Assembly (NCBI GenBank): GCA_016801845.1
Contig: CM028921.1
Span: 11,012,775 to 11,076,774, forward strand
Direction of reading: 5' to 3'
DNA: 64,000 nucleotides
Source: Polydactylus sextarius
Taxonomy: Eukaryota > Chordata > Actinopteri > Polynemidae
Of the stretch, positions 46,801 through 57,000 are shown piece after piece (the first letter of the stretch is position 1; the number at the start of each line of letters is the position of its first letter). The translations under genes and the position numbers were made by a program. The notes beneath the pieces are model-generated. The model was not told the origin of the DNA, did not search any database, and was given only the letters and a program-made list of their open reading frames with translations.

Positions 46801-47043
46801 TTATGCAGGAACATAGCAGTTTATAATTTCTGAAGAAACAACAAAACTGACAAAATGAAACTGTTGTATCGTCAGTGACATTGTTTTTCTCTGTCTCCTT
46901 TAGGCGTCGTTCGCCAGGTGAAGCCTCTGATTGGTCCACTCGCAACCATACTAAAGTTGTCCATGCGCAACCTGACAACTCAGGGTGACTCTGGCCAGAA
47001 CATTGTCAATGTTCACATCTTTGTCTCTGAGTTCTGGTTCTGA
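18869..47043 (+). CDS. fbln1: Fibulin-1, whole locus, D-type isoform (693 aa)
   Basis: Secreted calcium-binding glycoprotein of extracellular matrix and basement membranes; in other vertebrates it binds fibronectin, nidogen, laminin and fibrinogen. Shared exons: 18869-18926, 22031-22139, 23920-24049, 26406-26565, 27058-27120, 27239-27325, 27442-27579, 27730-27867, 27989-28132, 28229-28354, 28445-28570, 29319-29438, 29555-29686, 29769-29892. D exons: 34624-34769, 36266-36406, 46904-47043. The sum is 2,082 nt, 693 aa (human 1D: 703 as I recall). Order: signal peptide (about 1-20), three anaphylatoxin-like modules with paired Cys (CC at 29-30 and 101-102), an acidic linker, EGF1 (exon 6), eight calcium-binding EGFs beginning D-I/L-N/D-E-C (exons 7-14), and a D-type fibulin module ending [12 protein letters not shown] exons 6-13 are symmetrical phase 1-1 modules. 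All junctions are GT-AG. Confidence 0.96.
18927..22030. other. fbln1 intron 1
   Basis: A 3.1 kb intron, AT-rich, with a poly-A run near 19,395-19,422. First introns of matrix genes often carry enhancers, but nothing is identifiable by eye. No nested gene or RNA is seen. Confidence 0.5.
22031..26565 (+). CDS. fbln1: fbln1 exons 2-4, anaphylatoxin-like modules
   Basis: Exon 2 (22031-22139) encodes [20 protein letters not shown]. Exon 3 (23920-24049) encodes [16 protein letters not shown] and a TCET motif. Exon 4 (26406-26565) encodes [20 protein letters not shown] and ARACC. The paired cysteines and spacing match the three ANATO modules of fibulin-1 and -2. NQT and NLS in exon 4 are possible N-glycosylation sites. 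Introns 2 and 3 hold only repeats and low-complexity sequence. Confidence 0.93.
24120..24310. repeat. Poly-A run and GT-rich repeat in fbln1 intron 3
   Basis: An A-run begins at 24,120 (about 19 nt) just after exon 3, and an interrupted GT/GC-T repeat lies at about 24,257-24,308. Confidence 0.8.
24795..25120. mobile_element. Dispersed teleost repeat fragment
   Basis: Contains CCCCCTGGTGGCTGG, followed by a short palindrome (CCTCCATGGTCGTGGAGG), then a TTAGCTCAGATTATCTTAG-like block that recurs at about 31,220 and 35,260. I remember similar text as high-copy in teleost genomes, but I cannot assign a named family. Termini are approximate. Confidence 0.5.
25885..25918. repeat. (CA)n microsatellite
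   Basis: Interrupted CA/TACA run in fbln1 intron 3. Confidence 0.9.
27058..29892 (+). CDS. fbln1: fbln1 exons 5-14, linker and nine EGF modules
   Basis: Exon 5 (27058-27120) is a short Asn/Asp/Ser-rich linker. Exon 6 is a non-calcium EGF ([18 protein letters not shown]). Exons 7-14 each begin at an Asp split by a phase-1 intron, then give [56 protein letters not shown] and DIDECVTG. Each has six cysteines and a Gly-Ser/Gly-Gly-Phe/Tyr turn, so all eight look able to bind calcium. Most introns here are 90-750 nt, far shorter than elsewhere in the gene. NQS in exon 14 is a possible glycosylation site. Confidence 0.96.
28571..29318. other. fbln1 intron 11
   Basis: A 748 nt AT-rich intron with no exon or repeat that I can support. 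It interrupts an otherwise compact series of EGF exons. Confidence 0.45.
30417..30801 (+). CDS. fbln1: fbln1 C-type terminal exon (fibulin module C)
   Basis: Encodes 128 residues from [20 protein letters not shown] to [21 protein letters not shown] and FRMGPS align with the human 1C tail (LRITYYHLSFPTN, FRMGPS). It is preceded by a strong pyrimidine-rich tract and TTTTAG. Codons in the middle of the exon are strongly C-ending, unlike neighbouring exons. NES is a possible N-glycosylation site. Confidence 0.93.
30802..31630 (+). other. fbln1-C 3' UTR and fragment of a dispersed repeat
   Basis: Follows the C-isoform stop. A CTAGCTTAGCATAAAGATAG-like block at about 31,215-31,330 belongs to the same dispersed repeat family seen near 24.9 and 35.2 kb. 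A candidate AATAAA is at 31,452-31,457, and a T-run follows at about 31,507. Confidence 0.5.
31631..34460. other. Intron between the C and D terminal exons
   Basis: Roughly 2.8 kb with no recognisable exon, RNA or complete transposon. Fibulin-1A and 1B tails known from human could in principle lie here, but I found nothing supporting them. Confidence 0.45.
34461..34537. repeat. Long (AT)n microsatellite upstream of fbln1 D exon 1
   Basis: About 77 bp of nearly pure AT/TA with two ACAT interruptions. It ends about 86 bp before the first D-specific exon. Confidence 0.95.
34624..36406 (+). CDS. fbln1: fbln1 D-specific exons 15 and 16
   Basis: Exon 15D (34624-34769) gives [16 protein letters not shown] and [16 protein letters not shown]. 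Exon 16D (36266-36406) gives [13 protein letters not shown] and [15 protein letters not shown]. These align with human 1D ([39 protein letters not shown]). The D/C-type fibulin module is the C-terminal domain that defines the fibulin family. Confidence 0.95.
34880..35570. repeat. Cluster of three direct and one inverted copy of a dispersed repeat
   Basis: The block T-TGGATGAGAAGA(T/C)C(A/G)-T recurs at about 34,904, 35,056 and, slightly changed, 35,193. The first two are preceded by T-runs. The third runs on through a TTAGCTCAGACAGGAACCAG-type block to about 35,370. An inverse-orientation fragment (ATATGAGAGGGATATCAATC) is at about 35,523. Similar sequence occurs at 24.9 and 31.2 kb. It appears SINE-like or composite, and I recall it as common in teleosts. 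Confidence 0.6.
37834..37891. repeat. (GT)n microsatellite
   Basis: About 58 bp of GT with a few GC and AT interruptions, within the last fbln1 intron. Confidence 0.95.
39276..40300 (-). mobile_element. Decayed Tc1/mariner-like transposon with degenerate terminal inverted repeats
   Basis: The left end CACTCACCAAGCACTTCATT and the right end (CCTAATAAAGTG at 40,271-40,282, then GTGCATCATTGGGTGGG-like text) are degraded inverted repeats. On the minus strand, about 39,750-39,765 gives SDESR, matching the Tc1 DESRF motif, and about 39,505-39,530 gives SPGLNPVDH, matching SPDLNPIEH. Stops and frameshifts between them show it is inactive. Its size of about 1.0 kb is shorter than an intact Tc1-like element, so it also carries deletions. 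It is in antisense orientation to fbln1. Confidence 0.75.
45970..46235. repeat. Palindrome-rich element, possible MITE
   Basis: Several inverted repeats nest within about 250 bp: AACCGAACCG...GGTGCGGTTCGGTT (about 46,012-46,051), GAAGTGAAC...GTTCACTTC (about 46,123-46,160), and CGACCACCC...GGGTGGTCG (about 46,096-46,173). This strong self-complementarity suggests a non-autonomous DNA element. Outer termini and target-site duplication are not clear. Confidence 0.5.
46904..47043 (+). CDS. fbln1: fbln1 D-specific terminal coding exon 17
   Basis: Begins in phase 1 after TTTAG and encodes [34 protein letters not shown] and the stop. It corresponds to human 1D VVRQVRPIVGP...[17 protein letters not shown] is a possible glycosylation site. 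Confidence 0.96.
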
Positions 47044-47497
47044 GATGCCACCGCTGGATCTTCCTGCACGTTTTAGGACATCTATTGTCAACACTGTACA
47101 CATTGATTTTTTACATCAATGCAAAGATCAGTGTCAAGGTTTAAATGGTATGTTTGGTTACTTTTGACAGTTTTCTGAGATGAAAGGCTACTTGCTGCTT
47201 CTGACAGACCACCACACTTTAGTTTTGATAACAAGCTCAGCCTGAAGTGCACTCCTTCCTGTGTTGCATGCGGCAAAACGGAGCAAAGATGCAGAGAATC
47301 TCATAAGAAATGAGACAATCAGAACTGTTTAATTGAAAGTGCATGCATTTAGAGAGGTTGTTAAAGGATATGATGATGATGATAATGATGAAATTCACCA
47401 ATATTCTTTTCATGGCATTACAGTATAAGCCTTTGTTTTTGTAACATTCACTTTTCCTTTCTTACTGTATGCATTGGATGAGGTATTTTTTCTATGG

Positions 47498-47503
47498 AAT
47501 AAA
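47498..47503 (+). terminator. fbln1-D polyadenylation signal
   Basis: AATAAA 455 bp after the D stop codon, followed by a T-rich stretch (TGTTTTTTGTATTTC). It is a good match for a vertebrate poly-A site, giving a 3' UTR of roughly 480 nt. Confidence 0.7.
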
Positions 47504-47559
47504 CACTATTTTAGTTACAGTATTTGTTTTTTGTATTTCTTGCCAGTAACCTTGTTTTA

Positions 47560-48020
47560 ATTTGGATCGAGGGTTATACTTTCAGTGTTGCATCATGGCA
47601 GCACTGTCACATGGGAACATTGTGTGAGCAGGTGTTACCAGGCCATTGACTTTCTGGTAGGAATCGTAAACACAGTTAAGGATGAGGAACGGTCACAGTT
47701 TGGCTAAGTTTAAGCACAAAAACTACTTGGTTAGGTTTAGGAACAGATTGTGGTTTGGGTTAAAATAAGTACTTTGTAAAGGTTAGAGGACCTTTGCCGT
47801 TATGGATACAATATTAAAAACATACGGTTAAGGTTGTGGAACGGTCATGGATAAAAACCCAATAGTAGCTATCAGTTACATACGGGAAACAGGCCGTGGT
47901 CTCCTGCGTGAAACGTTTTGTTGATCCATCCTTCTAAATGCGGACTTAAGTCGCTCTTTATTCCACGTTGTCTCGTTTCCTTTGCTTGCGTCATAATTAC
48001 TACGGCCACTAGAGGTCACT
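47560..48020. repeat. Likely dispersed repeat downstream of fbln1
   Basis: Contains two related blocks, GTTAAGGATGAGGAACGGTC (about 47,678) and GTTAAGGTTGTGGAACGGTC (about 47,827), with ACTTGGTTAGGTTTAGGAAC between them. I recall the last phrase as high-copy in teleost genomes. No coding remnant is recognised. Confidence 0.5.
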
Positions 48021-51000
48021 TAACAATAAAATGTAATTATGACTCATAATAAACTGCTTGCACGGAAAAACCAATAGGTTAGTTTTTAGGTTTTTGCAGG
48101 AAGACAGTCTCCACACACCACAATTCAAATTCTGCCTCTGACCCATTATTTCTCCTTATCCTGGCCTGTTGATGGTCCTTTGGCAGGCTTAATAATAAGT
48201 CTGCCGCAGTTCATCAAATGTGTGTAAGTGCTTACTTAGTATTTTAAACCTCATCTGGCAGAATGGGATGTGACATTGTTATTGTTGTACTTGTCCATGC
48301 TTGGTCCCTCTCCCTTGTGTGATGTAATGCTCCAATTTTTCCATCTCAAAATGGGCAATAGTAATCGATTTTACAGAAGTCCACACTAAATACCTCAACA
48401 TAGACTCCATATATGCACACATACGTATACAGAGTATGTGTGGAATTATATTGACTTCTTACTACTTCCAAAAATCTCCTCGATAGAACAATGCATAATG
48501 TGTCTATGGCATGTCTGCTACTTTTTCTGCTACTGAACTATGAAAAGTGTTTTTATTTTTCTGTAAAATTACCCTTCGCCATCATCATCATCATCATCTC
48601 ACAAATAATTCAGTATAATTTTACCTGACATACTTTGGCTATGAACACATCAATCTGCATTGTCCATGCCCCTGTGACAGGAAACGTGATTAAGGTCATT
48701 CGGATGTGTCAATATTAGTTAACAAACTGAGCTGAGCAAATAGAGCTATTTTTGCTGTTTTTTTTTTTTTTTTTTTGTACACAGTGGTCAGAGGAACGTC
48801 AATTTCCATGGTAACATTAAGAACATTCTGTTTGGATTTGCACTCAATGATATCTGACCGGGAGCGGTAAAGACATGGATTAGCAGTTTGTCCCCCGAAT
48901 GCCCTCAACTGAAGGGATGGTACATAAGCTACTCAAGATAATCTTGCATGCATGTAAATACATTCACTGTGGTTTGTGTTTTTTTGTTAATTTGGAAGAA
49001 GGGGGAGGTAGGATTTCCAGAAAATCTCTTTGATAGGGTGACCAGGGGGGAAGTGAGGGCAGGGGAGGTACAAGGTGGCAGCATCAGTTAAAGACTATGA
49101 CTATGGGTACAAACAACCACATTCCTAATTACATTTATCAGTGAACCAGAACTCCTCTCTCCATCAAACGCAGGGAGACATCATACATGAGAGTGAGTGA
49201 GCTGAACACATGTCAGTAACAGCCTAACTACGAGGCTGTAATCATCACTGTGGCCGGGGCCCAGCCAAAGCCCTCCCAACGCTTCAAAGACAATAGAGGA
49301 GGAGACACATACATCAGGTTCTCAAGTCATCTGCTGTGATGGATTTTAAGGCTCTACTGAAGGGGGATATCCTCCTCAGAGGAAATAGAGGCCAGCAGGT
49401 CAGCTTTGTGGTTGACATGAAAAGAGTGAAGAAATGAAGTGTGTGTTTGGGTGAGTGTGTGTTAACTCTAAAACCACACTTAAAGTGACTGTTTGGTACA
49501 GTACGCATTTGCTTATATATTCAGTGAGTAACCTTGCTTATGTAATAATAAAAAATAATTCCAACCGGTCTGATTTTGGAGAGTGTGTCGGAATAGATGA
49601 AACCCCCCCTTTTTTTTCTTATCCACAAGGAAATAAAGTAATCCAGGAAATAAAACATAATCTTGCCCTATATCTGTCAATTGTTACGCTCATCAGACGA
49701 AAGAAAAACATCCATTTCTGATCAGTTTCAAGAGAGAAAAACAAGTGTACAGTTTCAACAGAGCTGTGGACATATCGCAGAAGTTGAGGCCGCTTCTCTT
49801 TGTAGAATATGTCATCAGTATATTGTCTATACTCTGAGGACATTTAGGAGTGCGTCAGAAGGGAGACAGTGTCCATTTCAGTTGTAGTTGGACAAAACAC
49901 TGTGTAGTTTGTTAGATGAAACAATGCCTACATATTTGGCTTGTCTATACTACACACCAAAACCACAGAAAACACATTGTAAGGACGTAAACAGCTGAAT
50001 ATGAGCAACCAAAAGCCATATAGCCAGACTGTGTGGGAGGACATTACCCAGGAACGGCCTGGCTGGCTCTGAATCTGGACTGTAAGAAAGGCTGGGGCAG
50101 CAGTCCCTCGCAGTGTTACCAAACCACATACATGTGTGGGGACAAATGAGCAAATATCTTCTGCCAGATTTCTCCATCCAAAGCCAAGAGGGAGCTGCTT
50201 GCACTGGAAGCCTATGGTATGACTAAACCGAGTGGGCTTGATGAGTCGACGTAATGGCAGGGGAGCAGACCGGTGTGTGTCTGCACTGTTTGTTTGTGTA
50301 CTCTATTGTGGCACAATGGTGGTCAGGCCTCTCAATACAAGTGGTCATGGTGGTGTCTGGCTCAGAGTAGAAAGGGTATGGGGTTGATGGGAGTCTAGCC
50401 CAGGGGTTGGTGAGGCGGGCTGATCCCAGACAGAGACCAGAGGACTTCAGGAGGCACGTGCTCGGCCGACTCCTGCACTCACCCACTCCCTCTTTTTCCT
50501 GGCGTCCTACCCCGGCTCCCACCGCAACACATGTTATAGGATATAAGTGAGTTCTTTTAATAAATTTGGGGGTATTTATTTTTTTCCTCTATTTTACAAA
50601 CCACTGTTCCTCATTACCATAAACACAAAAATGTTTCTTTTAGATGGGCACTACCAACTTTCTGTGGTTTTGCTCCTGTCTCGCTGAGTTTCTCATCTCT
50701 GCAGCGCACTTCATGTTCACAAAGATAATGGATTAATTTATAACTTTTAAATGTGTGAAGGTGATACATTGTGTCTACATGTTAATTTACTGCAAACTTG
50801 TGTGTTATGTGTGTTCAGCGAGGCTATAAATCTGAATGAATGGAAAACAGATTATCAGATTAACAGATTATTCACCTGTGTCCCAAAAATCTTTTCTATC
50901 CTGTGCTTTTTTTTTAAAAAGGATTTTGCAAAGTGGTGTTTCTTATGAGTCCAATAGATGGCAGACACATACAACACAACGCTGCACAGACAGGCTGTTT

Positions 51001-54000
51001 TAGCATTGTATTCCCCTGAACAACTGTCACCACCTTACATTACAATGGGAGAAAGAGCCAACTGAAGACCAATGTTTTTTTACTTTTTAGTCAGAAACCT
51101 CTCATGAATTTGGCTTTCTATCCAGTAGGACAGACTCGGCAATAAAATCTGAACCTACTGAAATTTCTGCCCATCATTTCTGAAATGTTCCACTAGGACC
51201 TAAATATAACAACATTGACCTCTTGTAAGACTCTGACTTAAGACTAACAAAGTGTTGGATTGCACAAAAAAACAGTGCAAGTCTAATGTAAATGTTACGT
51301 CTACTGGGACTTTCATCCAAAATAGGACTATAAATGATTGGCTCCACAACACTGTCTTTCATGACAACCTCCACACAGTCTCTGTGATATGGGGTGCCTA
51401 TTATTGCTTTCCCTTAAATCAATTAAATCTTTTGAGGTTTAGGGTGATAGACAGTCCAACAATTATACAGGGGCTCCACCTTGACCCAAAGAAAATCCCC
51501 AAAACACACAAGTGTGCCCCTCCATAACTTACAAATTTTAAATGTAACCATTTACAACCACTACTGAACTCAACGTGTTGCCAGAGTACACAGTGGATCA
51601 ATCGCATTTGGGAATATAGACCGAGGGTGTACTCATGAAAATTCAGCGTGCAGTCTCTCTGTTGTTACAAGCAGCTCAGAATACACTGTGACGTCCATAG
51701 TGCTTAAGTGGATGCATATCATGGGGAAAGAAAGGAAATAAATCCAACCACATGTAACTGTGATGTGACAGCCATCTAAAACGGTCGCTGACCTTAGACT
51801 GTAAAGTCATCTTTTCTTACGGGGTGAAACGGCTGATTTTAATGTGGCATTTATTTGTTATATATTTGGTCAGCTTTTATTGTCTGTTGTGACTTTTAAA
51901 ACAAATGTGTTTTGTATGAACATAAAAAGCACATTGTTTATTGAGGAGTTATCCCTAATCCATGAAACAAATGATGGGAAAAACACTTTTAAAAAATGGC
52001 AAACAGATCCAACAATTTATTTTATGAATGCATTTCTTTAAATATGAAGCCTTTAGATATGTAGAAGGTATAGTGGTACAGTCATTTGTATTGTGCAGAA
52101 TGCTGGATTTTAAGGAAATTCTGGTAAAGTAGCTTTCTGCCCTTTAAAAGTGACTTTTTTTGTCCAGTAATGAGGCGCAGCTCCCAGGGCCCAGAGCTAT
52201 ACACTCTGATGACGACCATGATCTCATGCCTCTGCTGCGAAAGGCTTCACTCACACAACTGGCCTAAGGACCTCAGACGTTTGAGCTTTCATTGTGCATG
52301 AACATGAGCTGGGAGTTTGCTGTGTCTGCTAAAGTGTTGTTTTGTCTGTGACTGAGGACGCACACCCGAACTGTCACCCCTCAGTGGACACCGTGCACCA
52401 TCTCAAGATCTCTTTGGGTCTCTGAACAGTGACCAGACAGTGACCAGATCAGGAAAAACACAGGGAGTTGTCAGTAGATTTTGTTACAAGAGAAACGATT
52501 ACGTATTCTATGTTTTGACATGAGGTGTCAAGTATGTATCACTGGGAACTTACTTTGCACTTGCCCTGTGAGTTTGACATTATGGAATCATCACTTGGTC
52601 AAGATCACACCCAATAATTCATCACTAACTCATTCAACAGAACTTGTAAGCTCTAACTGCTGAGTTCATATTGGCAAACATCTAAATTTAAGAAATTTTT
52701 TGGTCCATAAATTGTTGCAGTTACATCACAAATCACAAATGTGTTAGGTAGATTTAAATACTACATAAAAGAGCCTGCTTGCATTCTCCGGAGTATGAAC
52801 CAGTCATACTCCGACAAGGGAAGTAAAGAATAAATTACTGCAGTGAGACAAAGTAAAATCTGTAATTGTTTTAGCCTGAGCTCAATGAAAAAAAAAATGT
52901 CTATTTGATAGAAATACTATTTATGGGCTTGTGACGGCAAAGCTCGATCTTCCAGAGCACATCTGTATGTCATTGTTCCTAAAACCACTGTCGCTGCATA
53001 CACTAAAATTTTGAGAACAGAGATTCAAAGAATTAATTATCCAATTGTTCAGAGGCATTATGATGGGGAAAAGGACTTAAGGCGTCAAAAGACACATTTT
53101 TAATTTGCTGACAGTCACAATGCCTTTGCCTGCTTTCCTATCAACATCATTGTATCTCTGCTTGTTCAGTTCTCCATTTCACTCCATGCATAACTATGTA
53201 GTGAATTCGGTTTCCAGGAACCACAATGAGACAAAGGTCATCTGTGATATTAATGAGTGGTGGGCCTTTTGAATCTGGCACACTGGTATGAAGCTTTTCT
53301 TTGTAACTGAATGTAGCATACCGTTGCCAATGATAATTAATATGTCACATTTTGTTTTTCAACTGGGTGTTTTCTGCCTTTGTAACTTCAGAGAGTTGAG
53401 GAAATCCATCAAAATGTTCCTTGTGTTAGTATAGGTCACACACACAAAAAAGGTTGGGTTAATGGTTACCCGCTACAGTACGGGCACCTGAAGTGCAAGT
53501 CTGTGAGGATAATGCCACTTCATCACGACACCACAGACTCTGTGCACCATATGTCTGTTGACTTAGTAGTTGCCCTTGCAAACACAGACATCTACTTCAA
53601 AAAACAGAACAAAATGCCTACTTAATGGACATATGGCGTACATTGTAGGTTGACCGCTGTGATGATGTCTTTCTCTTTTTCCTCTCATGTCTGGATGCAT
53701 TAAATAGATCAAGCCTTTTTTTTTGATTTTGACTTTTTTTTGTAAAAAGTATAGAAAAGCCAGACTGGTTGTTAGACACCATATCCTGTGTGTATGATGA
53801 TGTTATATAAACTATGTATTACACAACCTTGACTTGTTGTGTGGTAAGGATAAAGCAGATGCTACAGATAAGGTTAGGGTTAAAATGTAGTTAAGCTGGG
53901 AGAGATTCTGGAAGTCATTGAGTCATTGATCTTAGAGTTCTTCAGTCCATATTGAGCCAGGGGGTTATTCTTTATCCCCTCACCCTCCTTCCTTTTTTAT

Positions 54001-57000
54001 CCTTTGTTGTGGTCACTGGGACAATCGGTTACAGCCCAACGGAATGGAAACCACTCAGCCAGTCCCCTGCTACAGAGAACTATTAAACAGAGGATCCAGT
54101 TACTATGACCAGACTGTGAGGAAAGGCATCCTTCAGGGGAGATTTAGTTGCTTAGAATGCCTCAGTGTAATCCCAGCAAACATAAAACATTTTTCATACA
54201 CATCTTTTGAATCACAACATTTCACCCAGTGGAATTCTTGAGATTATGGTGACTACCAAAAAATTAGCTTTTACACAATGATTACTCCAAAGATTGCTTC
54301 CAGAATCTTTGCTGTGTTTATTTAACTGTAAATGTTCAACCGTTCTAGCAATATCTCTTTGCATTTCAGGTTGGTTGGGAGGTGGCTTTGTTCCCAAAGC
54401 TATCAAAGAAACAGCAGAAGAGAAACACAACAATGATGATGAAGTGGATAAACAACATTCCCCCCGGAAACCCAATACAACTTGTTCCTGTGAATTGGTC
54501 TGTCTGTGTGTCTCACTGAGGCAACAATGGTGATTTCTGTTTGAGTCTTGTGGGTTCCAACCCCAGACCCTGTCTCCCAATTGGAGCGACAGAAATGGAG
54601 GGTCGTGGTCACCGCGGATGCTTTGTTTTCCACAGTCCCTGCTTGCCGTTGTCCCGCCCGCGATGGGACCATCTGCCTTCTCAATTAGAAGGCATGTTTG
54701 TGCTCCACATTTGTTTGTGCTCACAGATGATTTTTGTAATAAAACTCAGACTTTCTGGTATTTCTTGGATTCCTGGGTGATGACATTGCGCTTTGCTCTT
54801 TTGGGCTTGTGGCTGTTTCCCCTGGAAAATGTAGCTTGCAGAAACTACTGTAGCTGTTTTCTGGTGTGTCTGTGGGATGAAATGAAGAATAGAATGAGTC
54901 TTGCCGATGTTCTCCCTGCCACAATTAAGAGCAGACCCGCTGTGTGCTGGGGAACGCACAAGATGAAGAAGCCTTTACCATCTCCTCTGAGACATGACTA
55001 TGAGGACAAAGTATTTCATTCCAGAAAATGTCATCATAATAGTCTGCTCTGTTGTTCTCTATTATCATCCCAGTTACCAATTAATAACCATAAAAATGAA
55101 AACCTTTTTTCTTTGTCACATTAGAATAGGATTCTATTACGACCAAAAGCTCAATTGATTTGTGGTGAACAAAGTGTCTTTCATGCAGCAAGAACAACAA
55201 TACTTTGACAGGGACTCTGACACATGTACAAACCAATGAAAATATTTACAGTAAATTCTAGGAGGGTAGATGTCCCTTTGTATATTCTTCAAAATATGAT
55301 TTCCAGAATCTGACGAAATGTTATTACGTTTTTACGTACATTGTGGATTTGGCATTGCCTTTCTTTTGGACAACACCGGACTGTCGTGGGAGCTGTATGG
55401 ACCACACACAGCCCTTTGCCTAGAGCACGTTCTGGCCAATGCCCACTCGTCGAGGCACTGAGTGTGGGAAGAGGGTGGTACCGCCATTGACCACCAGTCA
55501 CCCTTTGGATCAGTACTGTCCAACAGATGGACCTGCCGGGAAGCCATCCACTTGTTGAGAGCAGAGGCTGAAAATATGTTTTAACCTCATGAGAAAAAAT
55601 CAGATTCCAAGATTTCATGCTGATATTTGGTTGAGGAACATAAAGTGAATGTGTCAAGGCAGAAACAAGCTACAATCTATCATATTGTGATCTCATCAAT
55701 CTGTCAAGGTTTCTACTCTTGATTGACCACTCGAGCAAAAGTAGGTAGATTTAAGAGAGCCTATTTATTTAAAAAAGAATTCATTGCCAATCAGTCAATG
55801 GTTTGTGTGATATATGGATGCCGGCTGTATTTTGAAATGGACTGTGTGTGGTATTTTGTAATTGCAGAAGAAATTGTGAAGGCCCAGTTTGAACGCATTG
55901 TGGATTTCATGAAGCCATTGCATTTGGTTGGCTTCTGCTAAGCGGCCATGGCGGCTTCTACAGCTTAATCTCTAGGATGTGCAATTGGGGTACAGGGTGA
56001 TGAAGCAATAGTGGTTCACATGAGGGTCTGTCACCGAACCTCCCAACAACACCACTCAACGAGAAGCAGTATGGATAGATTTCTCGTTAGGGTATGGTTG
56101 CAGTGGTAAGGGGTCGTACTCTGTAATGATTTTAACATCTGATTCCAGAGCTGTGGCTTTTTGCTGGTTTTTCTCAAGACAGTCATGGGTGTAAAATCTC
56201 CCTCTACTCTTTGATGCTTCAAGTCTCTTTTCCAACATTATGAATGAAGCATGGCACCATTTGGCTCCAGAGATTAAAACCATAATGTGATTTCTCTCCA
56301 TTGTTGTCCTTTTTTTCCCCCAAAGTTGCATGGCCGCCTCTTAAAAACAAGACTGTCTGGTCTGTCTTTGGGGATGTCCTCAGCTGTCGTCTATCAGCAG
56401 TCACTGACTGAAATCTATAAACACGACAAATACTTGGCAATTTACTTTTCCACAAAAGTGCAAACCAGAACACTTCAAAACTTGTGTTATGGTGCTGACA
56501 CTGGCTCCTAAAAGGCCTGATGAAATCCTTTCTGGATAGTCCAGTTTATTTAGAATTGATGCTTTTAAAGGTTAATATATATTCATTTCAGCAAGCGTTC
56601 TGATTTTAATACAGTTGATTTTTAGTGACAGAATTAATCTTGTGTTGAGCGTTGCAATGTTTCTGTACATTATCTATATAAAAATCACAATATTCACTAC
56701 ATATGTTATTAAGAAAGTCTACGATATAATGACCTGTTTCTCCCTCTGACATCAAACTATGTCATCCTAAAACTGGCTGTCTCCAACACTTTCAATCCAA
56801 GAAACATATATCTCTGTTAGCTTTCAAACTGCCATATGGGGCATCAGATTTCAGTCTTGCATGTAGTAAGTCCTTCCCTTGGAGGATCTGCAGTTACATA
56901 AACATGGAGTGTCTTATGGGGTTTTATAATTGTGTTATTCATATTGCATGATACAATCAACCATAAGCCCAGTTGGGTGCAGTGCCATGAATGGTAGGAA

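Larger units (their letters stand above)
36407..46903. other. fbln1 last D intron, 10.5 kb
   Basis: The largest intron of the gene. It contains a (GT)n repeat, GA-rich sequence, a Tc1-like relic, a T-run near 40,690-40,710 and a hairpin-rich element. I recognise no nested gene or structured RNA by eye. ORFs up to about 148 codons occur but lack family similarity and are interrupted on neighbouring frames as expected by chance. Confidence 0.5.

Noticed and set aside
54212..55124. Overlapping ORFs of about 170 codons on both strands
   Set aside because: Opposite-strand ORFs over the same bases, without similarity to known proteins; expected by chance in a stretch of higher GC.
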